64,000 bases of DNA from Polymorphobacter megasporae (GTDB taxonomy: Bacteria; Pseudomonadota; Alphaproteobacteria; Sphingomonadales; Sphingomonadaceae): assembly GCF_018982885.2 (NCBI RefSeq), contig NZ_CP081848.1, positions 682,001 through 746,000 on the forward strand, read 5' to 3'. Below are positions 26,122 through 35,415 of the stretch, one piece after another. Each line of letters starts with the position of its first letter. Position 1 is the first letter of the stretch. The notes under the pieces were generated by a model, which searched no databases, was not told the origin of the DNA, and was given only the letters and a program-made list of their open reading frames with translations. The translations under genes and the position numbers were made by a program.

Positions 26122-28527
26122 ATGCTTTTGCGTCCAATCCGGCGGCCAGTTCGCCTGCGATCAGGAGCGCGTCCGCGCACTGTCGGCCTCATTCTCGCTG
26201 CATCGCTCGCACTACCGGCGAATGCCGCTGTCGAGCGCCCGCTATACAAGGACGCGCACGCGCCAGTGGCGGCGCGGGTCGACGACCTTCTTGCCCGCAT
26301 GACGCTCGCCGAAAAGGTTGCTCAGCTGGTCACAGTGTGGGAGGGCAAGGTCAAGCTGCTCGACACGCACCAGCGCCTCGATCCGGCAGCGCGCGCGATG
26401 CTGTATCCCGACGGTATTGGCGGCTTCGCGCGCCCGTCCGACGCCGCCGGGGCGGTGTCGCCGCGCGTCCTTGCCGGCCGCGATGTCCGGAGCACGATCG
26501 AACTTGTCAACGATCTCCAGCGCGACGCCTTGACCCACACCCGCCTCGGCATCCCCATCCTGTTCCATGAGGAGGGCCTGCACGGGTACGCCGCGCTCGG
26601 CGCGACGAGCTTCCCGGTACCGATCGCCCTGGCGTCGAGCTGGGACCCCGATCTGGTCCGGCGAACGAACGTCGTCACCGCGCGCGAAATGTCGGCGCGC
26701 GGCGTGACGCAAGCGCTTTCGCCGGTCGTCGACATCGCCCGCGACCCGCGCTGGGGGCGGATCGAGGAGACCTTCGGCGAGGACCCGTATCTCGTCGGCG
26801 AACTCGGCGTCGCCGCAATCGAGGGGCTCGAAGGCGTCGGCAAGCCGCAGATGCTCGCACCCGGCAAGGTCTTCGCGACGCTCAAGCACCTGACCGGGCA
26901 CGGCCAGCCCGAGAGCGGCACCAATACCGGACCGGCGCCGATCTCCGAGCGCGAACTCCGCGAAAACTTTTTCCCGCCGTTCGAGCAGGCGATCGCGCGC
27001 GCCGGACCTGGGGCGGTGATGCCGTCGTACAACGAGATCGACGGCGTCCCTAGCCACGCGAGCAAGTGGCTGCTCCAGACCGTCCTGCGCGGCGAATGGG
27101 GCTTCACCGGCGCGATCGTCAGCGATTATTCGGCGATCGACCAGATCGCCGACCTCCACCACATCGCCCCCGACCATCAGGCTGCGGCGATTATCGCGCT
27201 CTCGGCCGGGGTCGACAGCGACCTGCCCGACGGCAACAGCTACAAAACCCTTGCTGCGTCGGTCGCGGCGAACCGCGTGCCGGTCGCGCTGATCGACGAC
27301 GCGGTCCGCAAGATGCTCGAGATCAAGTTTCGCGCAGGCCTGTTCGAGCATCCGTACGCCGACGCCAAGGCTGCGGTCGCGGTCACCAACAGCGCCGATG
27401 CCCGCGCGCTCGCCAAGGTCGCGGCGGCGCGGTCGATAGTGCTACTCAAGAATGACGGGACGTTGCCGTTGGCGCTGTCGTCGCTTGGCGCTGCGGTTCC
27501 GGTCATCGCGGTGATCGGGCCGAACGCCGCGGTCGCCCGGCTTGGCGGCTATTACGGCCAGCCGCCGGTGACGGTGTCGCTGCTCGACGGGATCAAGGCG
27601 AAGGTCGGATCGCGCGTCAGGATCGTCACGTCGCTTGGGGTCAAGATCACCGAGAACGACGACTGGTGGGAGGACAAGGTCACCCTCGCCGACCCCGCCG
27701 AGAACGCCAAGCGAATTGCCGCCGCGGTCGACACCGCGCGCGGGGCCGACACGATCGTCCTCGCGATCGGCGACACCGAGCAGACCAGCCGCGAAGGCTG
27801 GGCCGACAACCACCTCGGCGACCGCGCCAGCATCGACCTCGTCGGCGAGCAGCAGGCGCTGTTCGACGCATTGAAGGCGCTCGGCAAGCCGATCGTCGTC
27901 GTGATGATCAATGGCCGCCCGCTCGCGATCAATCGCGTAGCCGAGCAGGCGAACGCAGTGATCGAGGGTTGGTATCTCGGCGAACAAGGCGGCACCGCGC
28001 TCGCCGACGCGTTGTTCGGCGACGTCAATCCCGGTGGCAAGCTGCCGGTGACGATCGCGCGCTCGGTCGGGCAGCTGCCGATGTTCTATAACTACAAGCC
28101 ATCGGCGCACCGCGGCTATCTGTTCAGCGACAAGACCCCGTTGTTCCCGTTCGGCTTCGGCCTGAGCTACACCACCTTCGCGGTCGGCGAACCGCGGCTG
28201 TCGACGCCGACGATCCGGCCCGACGGCACGGTCGATGTCAGCGTCGAGGTCCGCAATACCGGCGCGCGCGCGGGCGACGAGGTCGTCCAGCTGTACGTCC
28301 ATGACAAGGTCCCGTCGGTGACGCGCCCGGTCAAGGAACTGAAGGCGTTCGAGCGCGTGACGCTCCAGCCGGGCGAAGCGCGAACGGTCAAGTTCACCCT
28401 CGACCATCGCGCGTTCGAACTGTGGAACCTCGAGATGAAGCGCGTCGTCGAACCCGGCGAGTTCGAGATCATGGCGGGCAACAGCTCGGTCGCTTTGAAA
28501 TCGGCGACGCTTACAATCGCGCGCTGA
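26122..28527 (+). CDS. bglX: secreted GH3 beta-glucosidase/beta-xylosidase
   Basis: An 801-aa glycoside hydrolase family 3 enzyme that releases terminal beta-linked sugars from oligosaccharides. A basic N-terminus and signal peptide (TVGLILAASLALPANAA) direct it to the periplasm. The N-terminal barrel ends at the nucleophile Asp in IVSDYSAID (about residue 335). The C-terminal alpha/beta sandwich and a fibronectin-III-like tail (VRNTGARAGDEVVQLYV) are complete. Glucosidase and xylosidase activities cannot be separated by sequence here; the xylose-type operator upstream favours xylosides. The gene ends 4 bases before the deacetylase-like gene. Confidence 0.88.
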   Translation: MLLRPIRRPVRLRSGARPRTVGLILAASLALPANAAVERPLYKDAHAPVAARVDDLLARMTLAEKVAQLVTVWEGKVKLLDTHQRLDPAARAMLYPDGIGGFARPSDAAGAVSPRVLAGRDVRSTIELVNDLQRDALTHTRLGIPILFHEEGLHGYAALGATSFPVPIALASSWDPDLVRRTNVVTAREMSARGVTQALSPVVDIARDPRWGRIEETFGEDPYLVGELGVAAIEGLEGVGKPQMLAPGKVFATLKHLTGHGQPESGTNTGPAPISERELRENFFPPFEQAIARAGPGAVMPSYNEIDGVPSHASKWLLQTVLRGEWGFTGAIVSDYSAIDQIADLHHIAPDHQAAAIIALSAGVDSDLPDGNSYKTLAASVAANRVPVALIDDAVRKMLEIKFRAGLFEHPYADAKAAVAVTNSADARALAKVAAARSIVLLKNDGTLPLALSSLGAAVPVIAVIGPNAAVARLGGYYGQPPVTVSLLDGIKAKVGSRVRIVTSLGVKITENDDWWEDKVTLADPAENAKRIAAAVDTARGADTIVLAIGDTEQTSREGWADNHLGDRASIDLVGEQQALFDALKALGKPIVVVMINGRPLAINRVAEQANAVIEGWYLGEQGGTALADALFGDVNPGGKLPVTIARSVGQLPMFYNYKPSAHRGYLFSDKTPLFPFGFGLSYTTFAVGEPRLSTPTIRPDGTVDVSVEVRNTGARAGDEVVQLYVHDKVPSVTRPVKELKAFERVTLQPGEARTVKFTLDHRAFELWNLEMKRVVEPGEFEIMAGNSSVALKSATLTIAR

Positions 28528-28531
28528 GGCA

Positions 28532-29452
28532 ATGAGCCGGCGGCGGTTTCTCCCGGCGATCGCCGCCCTGATCGCCATCGGCGCGGCGAGCGCCCAGGCG
28601 CGTCCGTCGATCGCGGTCACCTTCGACGATCTCCCGGCGCACGGCCCGTTGCCGATCGGGACGACGCGCCTCGCCATCGTCGGGGACATCGTCGCCGCGC
28701 TCAAAGCCTCCCGGGTCGGCGAGGTCTACGGCTTCGTCAACGGCGTGCTGACCGAGCGTGAGAACGACATGCCGGTGCTGCAATTGTGGCGCGACGCGGG
28801 GCTGCCGATCGGCAACCACGGCTGGTCGCACCTCAATCTTGACGACGTTGGCGCACCGGTCGCGAGCGCCGACATCGTCCGCAACGAGTCACTGGTCGCC
28901 GCACTCGCCGGCACCACCGACTGGCACTGGTTCCGCTACCCGTATCTCGCCGAGGGTCGCGACCCGGCGACACGCCTCGCGCTGCGCCATGAGTTGATCG
29001 CGCGCGGCTACCGCATCGCCGCGGTGACGATGAGCTTCGACGACTATTTGTGGAATCCACCGTACGCGCGCTGCCTCGCGAACCACGACGCCGCAGCGAT
29101 CACGCAGCTCGAAACGAGCTATCTTACCGCCGCCGCCAACGCCGCCGACGAGGCGCGCGCCAACGCAAAGGCATTGTACGGTCGCGACATCCCGTATGTC
29201 CTGCTGATGCACGCCGGCGCATTCGATGCGCGGATGCTGCCGCGCCTGCTTGCGCTTTACCGTCAGAAGAGTTTCGCCTTCACGACGCTGGGAAAGGCTG
29301 AGTCGGACCCTGCTTATGCGGCGGACATCGATCCGTCGCTGCCGCCGGTCGCCACGATCCGCGACCGCGTGTTAGCGGCCGGAAAGACACTGGCACCGCG
29401 GACCGACATCGCCCCGGTCCTCGCCGCAATGTGCCCGACACCGCCCAGCTGA
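28532..29452 (+). CDS. exported polysaccharide deacetylase family protein
   Basis: A 306-aa NodB-homology protein with a signal peptide (FLPAIAALIAIGAASAQA). The metal-binding elements TFDDLP (about residues 30-35) and NHGWSH (about 95-100) are present, and FRYPYLAEG corresponds to motif 3, so the active site looks intact. Such enzymes remove N- or O-acetyl groups from sugars; de-acetylation of xylan-type oligosaccharides would fit the neighbours but is inferred. It starts 4 bases after bglX and is probably cotranscribed. It ends 7 bases from the convergent halogenase-like gene, with no clear terminator between. Confidence 0.78.
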   Translation: MSRRRFLPAIAALIAIGAASAQARPSIAVTFDDLPAHGPLPIGTTRLAIVGDIVAALKASRVGEVYGFVNGVLTERENDMPVLQLWRDAGLPIGNHGWSHLNLDDVGAPVASADIVRNESLVAALAGTTDWHWFRYPYLAEGRDPATRLALRHELIARGYRIAAVTMSFDDYLWNPPYARCLANHDAAAITQLETSYLTAAANAADEARANAKALYGRDIPYVLLMHAGAFDARMLPRLLALYRQKSFAFTTLGKAESDPAYAADIDPSLPPVATIRDRVLAAGKTLAPRTDIAPVLAAMCPTPPS

Positions 29453-29459
29453 CGCCGGC

Positions 29460-30947
29460 TCACGCCGCCGCGCAATAGCGCGCGATGAAGGCATCGTGGG
29501 TGGGAGTCGCGGCGACCGTTGCGGCAATGCCCTTTTTGAGATCACCAAGCGCCTGCCCCAGCTCACCGGGCTTGAGCAATTCGGCGACGCGGTGCCAGTC
29601 GCGCGGCATGAGGCCTTGGCCGAGCATTACGGAAACCCATGAATCGACGCGGAATAGGTCCTCACCACCCTGATAGGCCATCGCCGATTCGCGGAACAAG
29701 GCGATCCGCTCGGCAAGCGAATCGGGAATCGGCATATCGCGGCAACGCCGCCAGAACGCCGTGTCGGCGCGCTCCGACTGTTTATAATGCAAGATCACGA
29801 AGTCGCGGACGCCCTGCCATTCGCGCGCGGACTGGGCGTTGTAGCGGTCGGCGAGCGCGGCGGTCGTCCCGGCGAACGGGAACAGCTGGATCAGCCGCGT
29901 CACCGCGACATGGATCAGATGGATGCTCGTCGATTCGAGCGGTTCGACGAACCCCGAGGCGAGCCCGAGCGCGATGCAGTTACGCGACCAGCTGCTCGTT
30001 CGCATCCCGGTCCGGTACCGGATCGGCCGCGGATCGAACAACGGCCGCCCGTCGATCGAGCCGAGCAGCCGCGCCACTGCTTCGTCCTCCGACAGGAAGT
30101 CGCTCGCATAGACGAGGCCGTTGCCGACGCGAGTCTGCAGCGGAATCTTCCACCGCCACCCCTCGCAGTGCGCGATCGCCCGCGTGTACGGCACCGCCGG
30201 CCCGGTGCTTTCGGTCTGCACCGCCAAAGCGCGATCGGTCGCAATCCATTCGCCCCAATCCTCGAATTTTACGCCGAGGGTCTCGCCGATCAACAGCGCC
30301 CGGAATCCGGTGCAGTCGATGAAGAGGTCGCCTTCGATCCGCTCGCCCGATTCGAGCTCGAGCGCGACGATCTCTCCGCTTTCGGCGTCGACCGGCACGC
30401 TGCGGATCTTGCCCTCGACCCGGCGGACGCCCGCAGCTTCGGCAAGCGAGCGGAGGAAGCGCGCGTAGCCTCCGGCATCAAGGTGATACGCATAGGCCAA
30501 GGGCGGCTTACCATCGCGCGTGAAGCGGCTGGCGAGCGCCGCGTTCTGCTCGAGCGAGAAATCACCATAGTCGGCGTTGGTCAGTCCCTGCCGTCGCGCC
30601 TCAAGCCAGAAATGCTGGAAGTCGCCCATCCACACCGAACGGCCGACCGATCCGAACGGGTGAAAATAGCGGGTGCCGTCATGTCCCCAGTTCTCGAACG
30701 ATATCCCCAGTTTAAACGTCGCCTGCGACGCGCGCATGAAGGCGTCTTCATAGATGCCGAGCAATTCGTGGAAGCTGCGCGCGGTCGGGATCGTCGATTC
30801 GCCGACGCCGATCGTCCCGATCTCCTCCGATTCGACGAGCGTGACCGAGATCAACGGGCCGAGCTGCTTGACCAGCGCCGCGGCTGCGATCCACCCCGCC
30901 GTTCCGCCGCCCGCAATAACGACGCGCTCGACCCGTTTGCCCTGCAT
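29460..30947 (-). CDS. tryptophan halogenase family flavoprotein
   Basis: A 495-aa FAD-dependent protein of the tryptophan 7-halogenase (PrnA/RebH) family. It shows the FAD loop GGGTAGW (residues 13-19), Lys at position 79 in ATFKLG (same number as the catalytic Lys of PrnA), the WRWKIP motif that marks halogenases against monooxygenases, and EPLEST with the expected Glu. I chose the ATG at 30947 because of the strong GGGGAGG site in front; an upstream in-frame ATG has none. In sphingomonads and Caulobacter such genes often sit beside TonB receptors in carbohydrate loci, so the natural substrate may not be tryptophan. It is divergent from the receptor gene. Confidence 0.85.
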   Translation of the reverse strand: MQGKRVERVVIAGGGTAGWIAAAALVKQLGPLISVTLVESEEIGTIGVGESTIPTARSFHELLGIYEDAFMRASQATFKLGISFENWGHDGTRYFHPFGSVGRSVWMGDFQHFWLEARRQGLTNADYGDFSLEQNAALASRFTRDGKPPLAYAYHLDAGGYARFLRSLAEAAGVRRVEGKIRSVPVDAESGEIVALELESGERIEGDLFIDCTGFRALLIGETLGVKFEDWGEWIATDRALAVQTESTGPAVPYTRAIAHCEGWRWKIPLQTRVGNGLVYASDFLSEDEAVARLLGSIDGRPLFDPRPIRYRTGMRTSSWSRNCIALGLASGFVEPLESTSIHLIHVAVTRLIQLFPFAGTTAALADRYNAQSAREWQGVRDFVILHYKQSERADTAFWRRCRDMPIPDSLAERIALFRESAMAYQGGEDLFRVDSWVSVMLGQGLMPRDWHRVAELLKPGELGQALGDLKKGIAATVAATPTHDAFIARYCAAA

Positions 30948-31310
30948 ATCCGCCTCCCCATCGGTCCGCTTCACGAGACCTTCGCGCTTCCTCCGTCGAT
31001 CTTGATCGATCGGCGAGAGCGATACGTCGAGCGTAGTGGATATAGACGCGTCGTGGGTAGCGCTATCGCCATACGACTTTTATCCCGCGCTGCGGCATTT
31101 CGAACGATTTGCATTTCCGCGCTTCAGGGTTCGTTAAACCGCGCTTTGAACCCGTATGCGATATTTTTACCACGCTTGGGATTGAATCAGAGCGTCAAAG
31201 TGCAGCTATGCGCAACGATCGCCATTCTCGATTGACACCTTCAACCGGTATGTTACCGCTCCCATCAAGAATAGCTGGCCACGCAATGCGCCGCTCTAGG
31301 GGGAGTTGAT
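30948..31310. other. intergenic region between the halogenase and TonB receptor genes
   Basis: A 363-base divergent control region, with an AT-richer part at 31130-31270. It carries one LacI-type operator (listed separately) about 110 bases from the halogenase start and 245 bases before the receptor start. TTGAAT at 31182 with TATGCG at 31207 is a possible weak promoter for the receptor. GGGGGAG before 31311 is its ribosome site. No further gene is visible. Confidence 0.5.
31055..31068. promoter_or_regulatory. LacI-type operator between halogenase and TonB receptor
   Basis: The 12-mer GGTAGCGCTATC (31056-31067) is identical to the core of the xylX operator. No TTGACA is found at the spacing seen before xylX and bglX, so this copy may act from an upstream position or on another promoter. 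It ties the receptor and/or halogenase gene to the XylR regulon. Confidence 0.65.
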
Positions 31311-34300
31311 ATGAATATCCGGATCTACGCGACTAATCTTGTTCGTTCGTCATCGACGATCGCAATCGCGGCATGTCTGACACTGCCGGCGCATCTATCC
31401 GCGCAAGCGACCAATGCCCCGTCGGCGGGTGCAGAAGCCACGAATGCTCAGCCTGGTCCCACGGTCGTCCCGGGCGTTGCTCCGGCGGCGGACGAAATCA
31501 TCGTCACCGGCATCCGCGCCTCGCTCGAGCGGTCGATCGCGATCAAGCGCGAATCAACCGGCATCGTCGACGCAATTTCGTCCGAGGACATCGGCAAATT
31601 CCCCGACACCAACCTCGCCGAATCGCTCCAGCGCATCACCGGCGTCTCGATCAGCCGGCGCAGCGGTGAAGGCGCCGAAGTCACCGTTCGCGGTTTCGGG
31701 CCGCAGTATAACCTCGTCACGCTCAACGGCCGCCAGCTCGCCGCCACCTCGCAGCAGACCGTCGGCGGCGACGAAAGCGCCGACTTCTCGCGGAACACCA
31801 GCCGCTCGTTCGACTTCTCGAACCTTGCTGCGGAAGGCGTCAAGACGCTCGAAGTCTATAAGACCGGCCGCGCCGCAATCCCGTCGGGCGGCATCGGCGC
31901 AACCATCAACGTCGTCACCCGCACCCCGCTCGATGCCCGCGAAAGCGGCTTCACCGGGTCGATCGGCGGCAAGGCGACGTACGACATGAGCAGCGACGAC
32001 TGTGTCAGCTGCGGCTCGCACGTCACGCCGGAATTTTCGGGCGTCGGCGGCTGGACCAACGAAGCCGGGACGTTCGGCGTTTCAGTGTTCGGCAGCTATC
32101 AGAAGCGCAACTTCAGCAACATCAGCGCAACGTCGAATGACTGGAATATCACGACCTATTCGCAGTTCATCGATCCCACGGCCGGTAACGTCAACGCCGC
32201 CACGAAGATCACCAACGCGCCGACCGACCCGAATTCGCTTGTCGCTCGCCCGAACGACCTGCGTTACCACTTCGGCGAAGGCACGCGCGAGCGGATCAAC
32301 GGGCAGGGAACGATCGAGTTCAAGCCGAGCGACCGGCTCGACCTGAGCGTCGACGGCCTCTACGCGCAGAACATCCAGAAGGAGCGCCGGTCGGACCAGT
32401 CGAACTGGTTCAACCGTCCGTTCGACCAGGTCACCTTTGATACCGGCCACTCGGTCGCGACGACGACCTTCCTCCACGAGGTCATCTCGGGCGAGACCAA
32501 GGATGCCGGTTTCGAGCAGCAGTATCGCGCCCAGAAGGAAGCGCTGTACGACTTTGGTGCCAAGGCGAAGTGGGACGTCACCGATACCTTCCACCTCGTC
32601 CTCGATGGCCACATCGGCCAGTCGAAGAGCACGCCGGACAATCCCAACGGAATGAGTTCGACACTCGTGTCGATCAGCTCGCCGACGCTTGCCTCGCATT
32701 CGGTCGACTACAGCAACGGCTTCCCGGTCCAGACGGTCGTGTTTACCGATCCGGCGACGACGAGCGCGTCGCATCCGGTGATCAAGGGCAACGGCAACGG
32801 CATGCTCGATACCGGCGACCTCGGCAGCCAGGTCGCCCGTCAGGTCGCGACCAGCCTGTCGCAGGACATCAAGGAAGCCCGGCTCGATGCAGGCTGGGAT
32901 ATCGGCGGGGGCAGCCGGATCGATTTCGGAGGCGACTATCGCACGACCAAGACGCGTTCGACGCAGACGCAGTATCAGCAGACGCTCGGCGACTGGGGCA
33001 ACATCCACCCGGGCGACGTGAACGTGATCGCACCCGGTCAGGTCCAGACGTTCTGCCTCGTCTGCCGCTTCGCCGACAACAACCCCCAGGCCACCGGACA
33101 GGGCTTGGTCGCGTTCCGGACCGAGGATCCGACCAAGCTCTACAATGCGCTGTCGAGCTATTACGCGGCGCATGGCAACCCGAGCACGATCAACGCCTTC
33201 GTAGACGATCGCGTCAAGGAAGACATCTGGGCGGCCTATGGCCAGTTCACCTGGAAGGGCGAAATCGGCGACCATGCGGCCAGCCTCGTCACCGGTGCGC
33301 GGTTCGAAAGCACGCGGGTCCGGTCGAATTCGCTCCAGGCGGTGCCGCTCGACATTCGCTGGCAGTCGGACAACGACTTCATCGTCGATGTCTCGCCCAA
33401 CTATCAGCCGGTCGCTGCATCGGGTCGGTACAACAATCTGCTGCCGTCGATGGACTTCCAGTTCGAGATCAAGCGCAACCTGATCAGCCGCTTCTCGTTC
33501 AGCAAGACGATTTCACGCCCGAGCTACGGCAATCTGTTCGCATCGGGTTCGGCCGGCCAGCCGAACGACGCGACCGCAGTCGGCGGTCAGGCCACTGGAA
33601 CGGCGAACGATGCCAACCTCCAGCCGCTGACCTCCGACAACTTCGACCTGTCGCTAGAATGGTACTTCAAGCCCGACAGCTATGTGTCGATCGGCTTCTT
33701 CGACAAGCGGGTGCACAACTTTATCGGTAACTCCGTCGTCAAGAAGAACCTGTTCGGACTTCGCGATCCGAGCTCGGGCGCTGCCGGCAGCCGCTCAGGC
33801 ACTGCGAAAGCCGCACTGACGACGATTGGTGCCGATGTTACCGACGTCAACCTGTTCACCTACACCGCGCTGCTCCAGCAGAACAACGGCAACGCCGCTG
33901 CGGCCAACGCGGCCTTCCTCGCTAACTACAACGTCGGGGCGCGGGCGCTCAACCAGGCGTTCGTCGACCAGATCATCGGTGCCGTCGACATTGTCGCCGA
34001 TCCCAACGACCCGCTGTTCCAGTTCAACGTCAATACACCGGTCAACAATAAGGACGCCGAAGTCTATGGCGTCGAGGTTGCTGGTCAGTATTTCTTCGGC
34101 AACAGTGGTATCGGCGTCGCAGCGGCGTACACCCTCGTTCGCGGCAACGTCGGTATCAACGTTGCGGCGGATCCCAGCGTCGACCAGTTCGCGCTGCTCG
34201 GCCTGAGCGATACCTTCAATGCGACGTTAATCTACGACAAGAACGGTGTTTCGGCCCGGTTGAGCTACAACTGGCGGGATCGGTACCTGTCGGGTCTGAA

Positions 34301-34514
34301 CCGCGATGCCTCGCACAACCCCGAGTTCACCGCGCCTTACGGTCAGCTCGACTTTAACCTGAGCTACGACATCACCCCGCACATCGCGGTGTCGCTCGAA
34401 GCGATCAACCTCAACAAGGAAGGCGTGAAGACCTACGCTCGCTCGCCGAACGAAATCTGGCTCGTCCAGGAAGGCCAGCGCCGCTTCCTGCTGGGTGCCC
34501 GCTACCGCTTCTAA
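31311..34514 (+). CDS. TonB-dependent receptor, carbohydrate-uptake type
   Basis: A 1067-aa outer-membrane receptor of the large Xanthomonas/Caulobacter sub-family. After a signal peptide (STIAIAACLTLPAHLSAQA) comes the TonB box region (DEIIVTGIRASLERS). The plug follows, with DIGKFPDTNLAESLQRITGV and VRGFGPQYNLVTLNGRQ, then the beta-barrel ending in the typical terminal Phe (GARYRF). Receptors of this type import oligosaccharides with TonB-ExbBD energy. The nearby xylose operator, glycosidases and SapC/cupin/halogenase genes suggest a xylo-oligosaccharide-like substrate; this is inference. A hairpin follows the stop, before the SapC gene. Confidence 0.92.
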   Translation: MNIRIYATNLVRSSSTIAIAACLTLPAHLSAQATNAPSAGAEATNAQPGPTVVPGVAPAADEIIVTGIRASLERSIAIKRESTGIVDAISSEDIGKFPDTNLAESLQRITGVSISRRSGEGAEVTVRGFGPQYNLVTLNGRQLAATSQQTVGGDESADFSRNTSRSFDFSNLAAEGVKTLEVYKTGRAAIPSGGIGATINVVTRTPLDARESGFTGSIGGKATYDMSSDDCVSCGSHVTPEFSGVGGWTNEAGTFGVSVFGSYQKRNFSNISATSNDWNITTYSQFIDPTAGNVNAATKITNAPTDPNSLVARPNDLRYHFGEGTRERINGQGTIEFKPSDRLDLSVDGLYAQNIQKERRSDQSNWFNRPFDQVTFDTGHSVATTTFLHEVISGETKDAGFEQQYRAQKEALYDFGAKAKWDVTDTFHLVLDGHIGQSKSTPDNPNGMSSTLVSISSPTLASHSVDYSNGFPVQTVVFTDPATTSASHPVIKGNGNGMLDTGDLGSQVARQVATSLSQDIKEARLDAGWDIGGGSRIDFGGDYRTTKTRSTQTQYQQTLGDWGNIHPGDVNVIAPGQVQTFCLVCRFADNNPQATGQGLVAFRTEDPTKLYNALSSYYAAHGNPSTINAFVDDRVKEDIWAAYGQFTWKGEIGDHAASLVTGARFESTRVRSNSLQAVPLDIRWQSDNDFIVDVSPNYQPVAASGRYNNLLPSMDFQFEIKRNLISRFSFSKTISRPSYGNLFASGSAGQPNDATAVGGQATGTANDANLQPLTSDNFDLSLEWYFKPDSYVSIGFFDKRVHNFIGNSVVKKNLFGLRDPSSGAAGSRSGTAKAALTTIGADVTDVNLFTYTALLQQNNGNAAAANAAFLANYNVGARALNQAFVDQIIGAVDIVADPNDPLFQFNVNTPVNNKDAEVYGVEVAGQYFFGNSGIGVAAAYTLVRGNVGINVAADPSVDQFALLGLSDTFNATLIYDKNGVSARLSYNWRDRYLSGLNRDASHNPEFTAPYGQLDFNLSYDITPHIAVSLEAINLNKEGVKTYARSPNEIWLVQEGQRRFLLGARYRF

Positions 34515-34526
34515 CGGCCAAAGTGA

Positions 34527-34552
34527 CGGGGTCGCGAGCAATCGCGGCCCCG
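34527..34552 (+). terminator. hairpin after the TonB receptor gene
   Basis: Eleven-base arms with one G-T pair (CGGGGTCGCGA / TCGCGGCCCCG) and a 4-base GCAA loop, 12 bases past the stop. A short TTT lies about 5 bases on. It could terminate or attenuate, lowering expression of the SapC-cupin genes relative to the receptor. Confidence 0.5.
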
Positions 34553-34644
34553 CGCGCTTTGCATCAAGTTGTGCAAAAGCAGCTTCCGGGTCATTCTTCG
34601 GACCTGGCGTCGGCGAGCGACCCATCGGAGAGATTGCCGTCGCA

Positions 34645-35415
34645 ATGACCACGACGACCAGCCCAACCAACGCCCCCGGCCCCATGACCAACATCGTCAG
34701 GCTCAACAACATCGATCACGCCGGGCTTCGGGTGATCACCGCGCGTGGTGCCGAGCGGGGCGATGCGGTCAACCAGATCCCCGTCTTCCCGACCGAGTTC
34801 GAGGCGGTCCAGCGCGATTTTCCGATCGTCCTTCACCGCACGCCCGACGGGGCTTGGGAAGCGCTCGCGCTGCTCGGACTCGACCGCGACGAAAATCTGT
34901 TTCTCGACGGCGACCGCTGGATCGCACGCTACATCCCCGCCCTGCTCGACCGCGGCCCATTTTCGATCGGGGTTCATACCGGACCGGATGGTCAGCGCGA
35001 GCCAATGGTCCATATCGATCTCGCCCACCAGCGGATCGTGCGCGACGGCAGCGTCACGCCAGCGGGGGAGCCATTATTTCTGCCGCACGGTGGAAACGCC
35101 CCGTACCTCGAGCGGATGCAGGATATCCTCCAGGTCATACATACCGGCTATCTCGCACAGTCCGCGATGTTCGGGGCGCTGGCCGACGCGGGGCTGATCG
35201 AGCCGGTCCGCATCGAGATCCAGCTCGACGAGACGTTGCGCTACGATCTCGTCGACTTCCATACGATCGGCATCGAGGCGCTCGCCCGGCTCAGCGGCGC
35301 GGCGCTTGAAAGCCTGCACCGTCAGGGTCTCCTCGCCGCCGCCGTGCACATCGCCTCGTCGCTCGGCAACGTGTCGCGGCTGATCGCGCTCAAGAATGCC
35401 AAGCGAGCCGGATGA
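34645..35415 (+). CDS. SapC family protein
   Basis: A 256-aa protein of the SapC family, named after an S-layer-associated gene. In alphaproteobacteria it is usually found beside TonB receptors; its biochemical role is unknown. Conserved blocks are DHAGLRVIT, NQIPVFPTEFEAVQRDFPIVL, LGLDRDENLFLDGDRW and FSIGVH. No signal peptide is visible, so it may be cytoplasmic. The ATG at 34645 has a distant GGAGAG. The Met at 34684 (MTNIVRLNNIDH) begins where most relatives start and is a real alternative. Its stop overlaps the next start as ATGA. Confidence 0.82.
   Translation: MTTTTSPTNAPGPMTNIVRLNNIDHAGLRVITARGAERGDAVNQIPVFPTEFEAVQRDFPIVLHRTPDGAWEALALLGLDRDENLFLDGDRWIARYIPALLDRGPFSIGVHTGPDGQREPMVHIDLAHQRIVRDGSVTPAGEPLFLPHGGNAPYLERMQDILQVIHTGYLAQSAMFGALADAGLIEPVRIEIQLDETLRYDLVDFHTIGIEALARLSGAALESLHRQGLLAAAVHIASSLGNVSRLIALKNAKRAG

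Noticed and set aside
34645-35415. S-layer export function suggested by the SapC name
   Set aside because: No S-layer genes are present; in alphaproteobacteria the family tracks with TonB receptors, so the name is not informative here.
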